From Lepidonotus clava (lineage: Eukaryota; Annelida; Polychaeta; Phyllodocida; Polynoidae): a stretch of 64,000 nucleotides of DNA. Of the stretch, positions 11,601 through 20,982 are shown piece by piece; positions within the stretch are counted from its first letter, which is position 1; each line of letters opens with the position of its first letter. The translations under genes and the position numbers were made by a program. The notes beneath the pieces were generated by a model. That model did not search any database and had not been told where the DNA came from. It saw nothing but the letters and a program-made list of their open reading frames with translations. The stretch spans positions 18,326,152-18,390,151 of the forward strand of contig OW387150.1 in the NCBI GenBank assembly GCA_936440205.1, in the 5' to 3' direction.

Positions 11601-11639
11601 ATTAACCAGAAGTTAGAGTAAAACAGTAGAAGTTCAAGA

Positions 11640-12180
11640 TAAAAAGGCGAAAGTTAGGATGGGGGCCCGACGGCCCGAGGAACGGGAACGAGGAACGGAG
11701 GACCGAGGTAGGGCGCGAAGGCCCGAAACTGTCCCGGATGGGGTCCCGGAAGTGTAGGCGCAGAACGGCACGAAGGACCGGAACACGGAGCGGAGACCCG
11801 AAGTCCGCGGGGACGACGGCGCGGCTGGCTCGGCCCCACGCTACCAAACAATAGGCGACCGTCGGCCCGACGGCCCCGGGGACCGGAATCCGGGGTGGAC
11901 CGCCCTGTCGAGGTGAACACCAGCCTGGGAGATAGAGCGAGACGAACCACGACCTCCCCTTACCCCTACCGTAATTTCCCTTCCCCGCAGTCCTCCGTCT
12001 GACATCGAGCACCGATTCCCGACCGATTCGCTCAGCCCCCCTCGTGCGCGAGGCACGACTCTAAAAACACATCTCGGTTCTTGGCCCGGATTCCCCGTCC
12101 GCCCGAGACCCGAACAATCCCCACGTTCCTCTGCTGTAGGAATCGGCAAACCCGACTTACCAGAGAACGTCACAGTATTC
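11640..12180. other. GC-rich stretch without recognised gene
   Basis: Unusually GC-rich sequence with many 'ggaccgga/gaacggga' words in the first half. Overlapping open frames exist on the - strand but have low-complexity Arg/Pro/Gly composition and no domain, so they are probably chance frames in GC-rich DNA. Confidence 0.5.
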
Positions 12181-12414
12181 AGGTAATTCAATTGTGTTCA
12201 AACTGATAAAGTTCCTGATCGTTTGTATCTTAGTCTGTAACCTTTGAGTATAGCATTGTTTTAGCTCCTTAAAAAACGAGCTGATTGACTATACTGTGTG
12301 CTCTAATAAATGAGATTCCGGACCACGCAAGCTATAGTGTGGACCTCGACCAGTCGAACAAGCCTGCGATTATTCTCTCTTTGAGCATAATATTATGTAA
12401 ATTGCTGATATTAA

Positions 12415-14016
12415 CCCTTTCACCAGATATATCACAATATAACTGTTATTTACTGAAATATTGCCCAAAATACAAAAATTGGTGCATAAATTCCCTAAAA
12501 CTCAAATTTAGTTTAGATTCTTCAGATGAAAACCTTTTTTCAATAATTTTGATAAAAACGTTCCAAATGTTGGCACTGTGCCAATAAGGCAAATTTCTCA
12601 CGAGGAGTAAATGTTCGTACTATCGTACTTTGTAGGTTGCCATGGTAACCAATAATTCATAAATAGCTATTGCACTCTCCATAAAAGTAACATGAAAAAA
12701 TTATCTTCTTTGTGCAAAAGACAGTTTCTGATTATCACAAATGAAAGAAAAGTTAGAGCAAATTGAAAATCATGTCATTTACATAAATTCACCCATTTTT
12801 CATGATTTTTTAATTAGTATGGCAAATTCAAATGTAGATACGTTGTTTATGGTTTCTTGAATTGCAATTCTAGCATTTTTGGGTGACTTGATAGTCCGAT
12901 ATTCAAATACCTGTATCTCTGGTTCTAATCGGAATATCTGAAAAATTCTTTCAGATTCTGAAAGCATAATTTGCATTCTTTCAATGTTCCTATTAGTGGG
13001 GTCTGTTAAGGTAATTTTTTTTGAGAAATTGTTACGCGGCGGATAAAAGCACCAAGTTTGGTATGAGGCACCTCTGAGGTATAACTATCAAATCTGGAAG
13101 GGGAGCCACGTTGAAATATCAATAGGACAGATGTGGGGGCCCAAAAACCAATATGGCTGACATTTACTATAAAAATTCTTATATCTCAGCTTCTAAAAAG
13201 TCTAAAGAGACATGATTGGTGTCAAAATTGAGGGATTATGGGTCAGGGAATTCAATTATTTATGTTTCAAGTCAATGTGGAAATCCAAAATCCAAGATGG
13301 CTGACCAATTTTGAGAAATATTACGATTTTCAGCTACTAAGGCATAAGGTCAGGGGAAATGGTTCCAATATCAGTTGTTAATAGCCTAGAGGGCTCAATA
13401 AATATGACATTCATCCAATACAATACCATAAATTTCAAAATGGCTGAATTCATAAGCATGATACCTTTGATAATGACTGCTGAATTCCAAATAATTCAAA
13501 AGAAAGGATATAGACTTTACTCTTTTGCCACAGGATTTCTTGATTTCATGTGGTATGATGATCCCCTGGGACCCCTTCATTGAATTTTAAAGGGGAGCCA
13601 CCTTGAAATATCAATATAACCCAGACGGGGGCCAAAAATCCAATATGGCCGACTTTTATTGAAATAATCTCATATCTCAGCTTCTGAAATGCCTAGAGAC
13701 GCATTGCTATTATCCAAATTGGTAGATTATAGGACAGGGAATTCAATTATTTACCTTTCGAATCTATACAATAGGTCTAATCGAAGCTAACCAAAAGTTT
13801 GGGTTAAATACCTTAAATTTCAAATGCTAAAAACATACAAAATTTGTCAAAATTTCATTTTGGTATTTCCCTTCTAGATTCAATAGTTATGCCTCAGAGG
13901 TGCCTCATGCAAAATTTGGTGTTTTTATCCACCACGTAACGAAAATGTTGCTAACAGACCCCACTATATGGGATTTTACTATAGGGGCCCATATGAGGCC
14001 TCTGACAGTGTAAGGG
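12415..14016. mobile_element. 1.6-kb TTAA-flanked non-autonomous element
   Basis: Flanked by TTAA at 12411-12414 and 14017-14020, with ends CCCTTTCACCAG and CTGACAGTGTAAGGG, related to the 5573-6242 element. It also holds the palindrome 'ggttgccatggtaacc' near 12,637. Inside, a ~170-bp block is directly repeated about 490 bp apart (about 13,093-13,265 and 13,583-13,760), and an inverted copy of the 'gcctcagaggtgcctcat' block lies near the right end. No transposase frame was recognised. Confidence 0.75.
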
Positions 14017-14020
14017 TTAA

Positions 14021-15690
14021 GCCATCTATGACTTTTGATGTACATGTATATTTGCAGAATATGTATCAATAGAACCAATCTTTGTTCTTTTGTTCTTGAT
14101 AATTATGTATCATCTGTGTGCATTCATGGCATATAACATATGTGTGTATTCATGGCATATATTTCAGAACTAATTTTCAACAATAACAGTTTCTTGCCAA
14201 TCAGAGCTCCAGAATCAGTGTTTATCAGCATTACATAACATGTGTCACCCCTTGGGCCTTTTGATCACCATAGCAATACTCAGACAAACAAACCACCAAG
14301 CCGTGACGGCCACGGTCTGGAAAAGACTCTATTCAAATGGAATCGTCGTAGTGGGCTGTCCGGCGAACCGATCATTCCCAATTGATTTAAATTGTTTGTT
14401 TACCATTCTGCTTGTTCATAATCGTGCTCTGATGATTTTAACGTGGGCTGTACTTCTGTTTTATCTAATTAATGCTCATAAAACATTTACCCATGATGGA
14501 TAATTGAAACCATCGCAATCCATCAAAATGATGTTTCTCTTATTGTATACAGCGAAACGACCACTGATCGGTATTTGGACAGCCTATAGGCCTAGATTGT
14601 GTATGTATACGTGTTTTCAATCGTGCATGTTCAGAAACGAATTATATATCATCATGCACCATGAAGGGTTGTTTAAATTCATTATTTGCATGTTTATTAA
14701 TAATTACAGCGATAGCCCATTTCTGTTGTACTGCAATCGGAGGCGGTAAATGAATTCTGAACGTCACTACATTGAATATAAGTCTTTATCACCAGAGAGA
14801 TCTCAATATTTTATGCACACATATATGCAAGTGGCGTAATGTTTCTGAATACATAAGAATAGATTAACTCAAAAGTGAGTATGTAAGTTTACGTTCAGCG
14901 ATAGATAAAGAATAAGTATGTTGATAGGACATTTTATACACTCACTAATTCGCCCAGACCGCAGTACCTATTTATTGTACCTTTGCTATCAGTTAACTTC
15001 ATCAAAAAGCATTACCATGTTGATATGTCCATTTCCACCACGATCCTTCAGCATGATATAATGTGTTATGATTTCGTAGTTAAAAAGAAAACGTACATGT
15101 ATTGTATATTATATCCAAGGCGTACCTCCTATAGATTTAGATTCACATATAGTTTATGGAAAATGCCGATTTTTGCAGTGATTGCAGTATTTTGAAACTG
15201 CTGATTAGGCCTATGTTGTTACTACGTTCTTTATGGTAACATGATCGATACCTACCTGTATGCTTCTAACATAAGCATATACAGAATTGTGAACGTTTTT
15301 CTTTTCGCGCTGTACATGTATATTTTCGCTTAATTTACGTTTATCCCATTTCCGTGAAAATACCTTTTACCATACCATATAGAGGACCTAACTCCTGATA
15401 ACAAGAAATTAAGTCCCTGTCTTATACAGCAAGTCCGCAAAAATTATACACGCGAAAATATCTACGTTCACAGTAAAGCGTGTGTGTATATGTTTACAAG
15501 GACGAATTATCATTCATTGCAATGACAAGTAATTTCTTTCCAAACTTATAGTATTACCTACTAATAATACACCAAACAATTTACACTTATAACTAATAAT
15601 ATACATATTATCTATGCAATAAACACCTTTCCTCACATACAGGCGTTGATATGATTCACAGCACACACAGAGACGGATGTGCGCGCAAGG
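14021..15690. other. No recognised gene
   Basis: AT-rich unique-looking sequence. Open frames of 70-87 codons at 14,240-14,749 have no recognisable domain, no clear splice context and hydrophobic, cysteine-scattered composition. I do not call them genes. Confidence 0.45.
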
Positions 15691-15722
15691 AGTTCCGCCC
15701 ACGGACACTGCTCATTATGAGT

Positions 15723-15775
15723 ATGCAAATGAGGTGCGTCCATGACGTCGTGGCTGGCCAATGGTATATCTGGAC
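15723..15775 (+). promoter_or_regulatory. Candidate promoter upstream of the neuropeptide gene
   Basis: Octamer ATGCAAAT (15723-15730), a CRE half-site-like tgacgtcg (15743-15750), CCAAT (15758-15762) and a weak TATA-like tatatc (from 15765) are spaced as in a Pol II promoter. They precede a GC-rich stretch that ends in a good splice donor. Confidence 0.4.
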
Positions 15776-15789
15776 GCTGGGCCGGCGTC

Positions 15790-15896
15790 CCCTGGAGACG
15801 CTGAGAGGACGGACAGGAGGGCGTACACGACCAGGGATACTTCTGGTGGATGTACAACTAGTCAGAACTGAGGCCGGCTCCCAAGGACCAAGACAG
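15790..15896 (+). other. Candidate noncoding first exon of the neuropeptide gene
   Basis: A GC-rich stretch ends in AGACAG|gtagg, with the donor GT at 15897-15898. The coding exon begins after a strong acceptor, tttctctttcag, at 17332. A 1.4-kb intron in the 5' UTR is common in neuropeptide genes. The left edge (transcription start) is a guess from the upstream motifs. Confidence 0.35.
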
Positions 15897-17390
15897 GTAG
15901 GAATCATTAACCTTCAGCTATACCCCCGCAATTGTAGATATATAAAATGCTGCTCTTTATGGGTTTTTGTACTTTATGTTCAATGGCAATGGGTCGGTGT
16001 TGGTTTAGAAGATTTTTATCGGATATTACTTGTGGTAAATCCGATTTAAATACATAACATTAAGTTTAATGTTCATCTCTAAAAGTTTGAAGAATTATGT
16101 TAAGAGTTAGAAATAACAATGTAAATAAATAAACCGGAGCTAGGCAGTACCCTGTGCTCCTGGCTTGTGCTGTGATAACCATTCATCTTGACAAATCTAA
16201 TAAAGCAAATAGAGATAGTGCACATGTCCTTAGCCATTCCATTTATGATTATTGCAATTATTTGGTGAAGTACATGCACACAGACATCGAATTAGATTTA
16301 AGTCTTTAAGAATGAATGTTTAAGGGATAGCTGAGATGCTCTTTTATGAACATTTTGATAAAATCTCACTTAAAGGTCGGCGATATTAGCAAATCATACA
16401 TAAGGAATGGCATTAGTATTAGCAAGGGGTGGAACGGTGAGAACGTGGACCACGGTGGTTGATGCAATGACCAGCTTAACATGTGCCCTATTTCAAATTA
16501 TAAATTTGAGATATTACCTACATTTGGGAAACGCATTGAATAGGTTAATTCGACAACACTTAGCTGACACATAAAGAAACACACAATTATAATAATGTAT
16601 ATAGGACTAAATCAATAATGAGACGACAAAACAGTTTGAACTAATATAAACCCGATTGCACGGTTACTTTTACTTTACTACTTACACCGACCTCGGACGA
16701 AGGTAGTATAGAGAAATGGGGATTTTCTCAGGGTCACTGTAACCCAATATGTTTTATGTCCAACTCTCCCCTAATTCCGATATCTTATGCTGTATAATAT
16801 AATTTATATGTCCAGATAGTCCATAGGACATAGGTAGTATAACTTGATAAATTGCCATTCCTATTCTTATTTCATTCTATTGTATTCTAAATTTATAGAT
16901 AACCTCAAAAATTGAACTATAATTATTGCAAATTTCAAGGATCGATGTTTCAGAGTTTGAAACGCAACTCTCTATACTAAAGTGTATTCATGTAGGGCTA
17001 TGCTACACAAAATCCATTTCACACAGTGTCTTTGGACATTTCCCTTTTGTTTACCAGCAGTATCCTTGATGGTGTGCGTTCCAGTCTTTTTCGTTGGCAC
17101 CTGCAGATACGCTGATGACCAGCATTCTGCAGTTTCCCCTCACCTGCTTTAGCTCCTAGTGTCCCTCTAAATTTTAGATATTTCGACATTTTAAAGAGAA
17201 ATTACTGCAACCACATCTGGAACCTAATCTGAATAACTATTTGATGAAGAGAACGGGATTGTGGAACACATCTCTCTCTGACCCCCACCTCCATATTTTA
17301 GCTTCACATTCATTTTTTATTTTCTCTTTCAGTGACCCCCTGAAGGGTGGGAAGAGGGGTGGAGAGGCTTCTACACAACCGAGAGGCACC

Positions 17391-18356
17391 ATGGGACTTC
17401 ACCTACGTTATGACGTCAGCTATGCCATGTTAGCCATGCTAATTAGCATAATGTTGACGTCAGCAACCTACATGGAAGACCTAGAAAAGGAACATGTGCC
17501 AAATGATGAACTCAAAGTTCTAACGGATGCCCTGGCTTCAAAAAGAGGTTTTGGTGACAAGAGAGGATTTGGTGATAAGCGAGGCTTTGGTGACAAGCGT
17601 GGTTTTGGTGACAAACGGGGCTTTGGCGACAAACGAAATGCTGAAGATGACTATGAAAGACTCTCTGACGATGTTGATCATACAGGACATGTCAGTGGTG
17701 TGACACTTGACACCTTACTCTCTAAACGGGGCTTTGGAGACAAGAGAGGATTCGGTGACAAAAGAGGATTTGGCGACAAAAGAGGCTTTGGTGACAAGCG
17801 TGGTTTTGGTAACAAACGTGGCTTTGGTGACAAACGTGGGATGGGAGATGGATATGAGCCTGAGCATGAAGACTTTTATGACGATTTTCGAGATGATGAT
17901 TTGCTGGAAAAAAGAGGCTTTGGCGACAAGCGCGGCTTTGGTGATAAGAGAGGGTTTGGGGATAAAAGGGGTTTTGGTGATAAGAGAGGAGAAATGACAC
18001 CTGTGGTAGTTGAGATAAAGCATCCTATCTTTGGGGCTTATGAAGAGCAAGGTGATTCTGATGACAGAAAAAGGGGTTTTGGAGACAAGCGAGGCTTTGG
18101 TGACAAACGGGGATTTGGTGACAAGAGAGGTTTTGGCGACAAAAGAGGTTTTGGAGACAAAAGGGGTTTTGGAGACAAAAGAGACGTTCCTGATAAAGAA
18201 ACCTTGAGAAGACATCAAGAGTTCTCAAAAATGCTAGGGAAACTTGTCCAAAGTCGCCTTTTGCAGTCTATCAGGGAACAGGATAATCTTAGTAAGCAGT
18301 TCCAAGGTAGTAAGCAGGGTTTGTTTTTTGACAAGCGTGGCTTTGGTGACAAGTAA
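17391..18356 (+). CDS. Achatin-type neuropeptide precursor (GFGD repeats)
   Basis: A 321-residue secretory precursor. The start chosen is ATG 17391, in a strong context (caccATGG) and just after an acceptor at 17332; an open frame continues further 5', but that part would precede the acceptor. Residues 1-27 look like a signal peptide, with a hydrophobic core around AMLAMLISIMLTSA. The rest holds 22 tetrapeptides between Lys-Arg sites, in blocks of 5, 6, 4, 6 and 1; 21 are GFGD and one is GFGN. The blocks are separated by four acidic spacers. Prohormone convertase cleavage at KR and carboxypeptidase trimming would free GFGD. No Gly precedes the basic pairs, so amidation is not expected. From family knowledge, achatin-I of the snail Achatina is GFAD with D-Phe at position 2, and annelid achatin is GFGD, acting on a GPCR. 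D-Phe here is inference. Confidence 0.9.
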   Translation: MGLHLRYDVSYAMLAMLISIMLTSATYMEDLEKEHVPNDELKVLTDALASKRGFGDKRGFGDKRGFGDKRGFGDKRGFGDKRNAEDDYERLSDDVDHTGHVSGVTLDTLLSKRGFGDKRGFGDKRGFGDKRGFGDKRGFGNKRGFGDKRGMGDGYEPEHEDFYDDFRDDDLLEKRGFGDKRGFGDKRGFGDKRGFGDKRGEMTPVVVEIKHPIFGAYEEQGDSDDRKRGFGDKRGFGDKRGFGDKRGFGDKRGFGDKRGFGDKRDVPDKETLRRHQEFSKMLGKLVQSRLLQSIREQDNLSKQFQGSKQGLFFDKRGFGDK

Positions 18357-18679
18357 AACTATTTATGAAACATAAAACATGATAAAAGATATGGATTTGT
18401 TATTTCTTAAGCAAGCCCCCAAAACTGACACGATCCTGGTCAATATAATGCACCTTCTTGAGATGATGTTAACCAAAAAGGAACTCTAAATTAGATGGCC
18501 TATTTAAATAGATTTGGGTCATGTAAATACTGCAACAATGGATGGGGATGTTATCTGTTACCAATAGGCCATGCCTACCATGTTCAATATATATGTTTTT
18601 GGAACAATGGATTTGTACAGAACCTTGTAAAAGTGTGATACGAAATGTAGGGAGAAATGAAAGATATTGAAAAAAAAAG

Positions 18680-18685
18680 AATAAA
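18680..18685 (+). promoter_or_regulatory. Polyadenylation signal of the neuropeptide gene
   Basis: AATAAA about 325 bp after the stop codon of the precursor, giving a plausible short 3' UTR. Confidence 0.6.
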
Positions 18686-18699
18686 CTTTACTGCAACGA

Positions 18700-20040
18700 A
18701 ACGACCGGTTTTCAATGAATGTTGAAACAATAATCATGTTATCACACTCTGTTTGCTATGTATGTTTATTGAAGTACGTCCATAAAACATAGCTCTATAT
18801 GTCTTTTTATATGTATGTAATATATCAACAGCTCAGGCTGAAATCAAATAAAAACACGTGTAATGCATGCAATCTGTACTAAGATTCAGGATGAGGCTGA
18901 AATCTTATTCCTGCAGGATTTCCTAGTCTACAATGTATAATTATGTCAATCAAGAATCAAGATATATATGTGTGAATATCATTAGACAAACTCTATATTG
19001 AAATAAAAACAGTATGTTTCTAAATAAACATATGTTTTTGCTGTGGTGCAAGAAATGCCATATTTTTATTCACCCTAGACTGAGGAAAACATCGGTTTAC
19101 CTACGTTATGAAGAAAAGTTTGCATATGATAATATAAATTCACTTTTTTTCGATAGACATATACTGGTAAATATATATACAAGTAACAGATTATTCTTTC
19201 ATAAAGAATCACCATAATATGATAACTATTGACAACATTTACAATTTTCGTTTTGATACTAAATACCTAGAAAATAATCGTTGTAAAGAATCATGTGTTT
19301 CATAGGGCAAGATATCATTGAAATATAGAAGGCAACATTACATATCTTAGGTTAGGGCATGATTCAAGATGCTGCCACATGAAAATGATTAACTTTATAA
19401 CACTATTATACACTGAAGATGTGAAAAATTTTGTTACGTCTCGGTAAATCTTTATGGACGATTGTCATTGACATTTTCTATCAAATGGGATAAAATAATT
19501 TGGAAAGTAGATTGCTACTGGTTCCCTATAGGTCATGTCATCTCCCATATTGCCAACCTTACCTACAGATTCCCATGGATATCCTACTTTTCTCGTCCCT
19601 CCCTTCGTGTTTTATTGGAATACCTTGCTCAAATAATATACACAAAATAATTCCACGAGACAATATATACTTGTTATTTACAAACCAGCGAGATATGTAT
19701 ATACAAGTCAATTTAAATGCATTTAATAAACTTTTAATTTTCTATAGAGTTAACCAACTAATATATTCACATCATATTCATAATTATAGTAGTCGAAGTA
19801 CTAATATACATGCAACACTTTTTATCATCTTCATCATTTAATGGCTTGAAATGACACCTCCAAACTTCCTACTCGAGCAAATAGTAATTATGTGACAATG
19901 ATAGAAACTGCCTGTTATCCTGTAAAAAACAGGAGAGGATCCTGGAGTAAGCTCCAGTGGGTCTCGTAACCACCCATTTTCATAGGGACTTTAGATACAC
20001 AAAGAGAGGTTACAAATCTTCAATCTGCAACTGGAAAGCA
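18700..20040. other. Intergenic space between two convergent genes
   Basis: AT-rich sequence between the neuropeptide gene (+) and the beta-helix membrane protein gene (-). Reverse-strand AATAAA signals occur near 18,763 and 19,064 and could end the latter transcript. No coding sequence was recognised. Confidence 0.4.
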
Positions 20041-20700
20041 AAGCCCCATACCCAATAGGCGATTTCACCATCCTCCGGCGACGACGTGGGCGTCAAGTTA
20101 CAAGCACAATCGCTGAGCAACAGCAATTACCTGGCACTTCACTGTGGGTCTGGTGTGCGTTCTAGGTGACTGACAACAGGGAACAGGATCGCTGGTAAAA
20201 TCGGCGGTAAAATATCAGACTTGCTTGATATGACAGTGACCTGGCGACGCTGACACCAATTCTCCTAGTCGCCCGTTGATGGTAAAAACGCCTAGTGGGT
20301 ATGGCCCTTAAGCCCCATACCCACTAAGTGATTTTGGTTGAATCAATGTGGCTGTCGGTGCTGACCACCAATGGCCACGCTGATTGTGTGTGGATGTGCT
20401 TTGTTCAGTCAGAGTTGGCCAAAGACAACACCAATCCATATTAAGCATGTTTGATAATTTGATGCCAACAGCAATTGCTGTTGCCGTTATCATTGGCATC
20501 AGCTGATGGACTATCAGCAAGTGGGTACGGTGCTATGTTCTTTAAAAAACCTAAAGCGTCATACCCACTAACTACCGGACCGATGAGCAATGCCGACGGT
20601 GTCGGTGTCAGCATCGGCATTGCGGATGGTGCCAACCACTGACACTGATGCCGAGTTCACATGCCGATTCAGCAAAAATCGGTTATTGGGTATGGGGCTT
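20041..20700. mobile_element. Cluster of three back-to-back MITEs
   Basis: Three units share ends of the type AAGCCCCATACCCA(A/C)TA. Unit 1 spans 20041-20309. Unit 2 begins at 20310, with no base between, and ends near 20,535. Unit 3 runs from about 20,553 to 20,700. The interiors differ but each is rich in 'gccgat/atcggc' words. The cluster lies just beyond the stop codon of the - strand gene at 20746 and so probably inside its 3' UTR. Confidence 0.7.
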
Positions 20701-20745
20701 GAAGCAGTTTGAAAAGACTTTGATATTTTCACTATGGGTGACCAC

Positions 20746-20982
20746 TTAGATAGCATGCACATCTGAGTGCACCTTGACCCGTCCCCAATACTTCTTCCAG
20801 AGAAAGGCAATCAACCCCAGGAGGACTACAACCAACATGGCGGCCACCCCTACCAGCGGAATCCACACCAGCATGACGTCATCAATCCATGTGAGTGACG
20901 TCACCAGGTAGGACGTAGCGTCTGTACGTATAAACTCGGCCTCTTGTAACGTAGCCCGTACCAGGTTGACCAGACCCAAGAC
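20746..20982 (-). CDS. Last coding exon of the beta-helix membrane protein
   Basis: The acceptor aactgcag precedes GTC (V) in phase 0, joining ...GAALL to VLGLVNLVRATLQEAEF. The exon adds one more membrane helix (VWIPLVGVAAMLVVVLLGLI) and a tail ending in HSDVHAI before TAA at 20746-20748. Confidence 0.85.
   Translation of the reverse strand, partial: VLGLVNLVRATLQEAEFIRTDATSYLVTSLTWIDDVMLVWIPLVGVAAMLVVVLLGLIAFLWKKYWGRVKVHSDVHAI

Noticed and set aside
11602-12191. Overlapping - strand frames of about 100-136 codons in GC-rich DNA
   Set aside because: Low-complexity Arg/Pro/Gly composition, several frames open at once, no domain.
15651-16049. Open frame of 132 codons (+) and - strand frames over the candidate promoter
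   Set aside because: No domain; the region is better explained by promoter motifs and a noncoding exon.
17241-17390. Upstream in-frame ATG of the neuropeptide frame (MMKRTGLW...)
   Set aside because: It lies before a strong acceptor at 17332, has no signal peptide, and the ATG at 17391 has a better context.
17715-18218. Long open frames on the other frames and strand over the GFGD repeats
   Set aside because: The 18-nt period keeps all frames open; only the + frame has a signal peptide, KR sites and invariant peptides.
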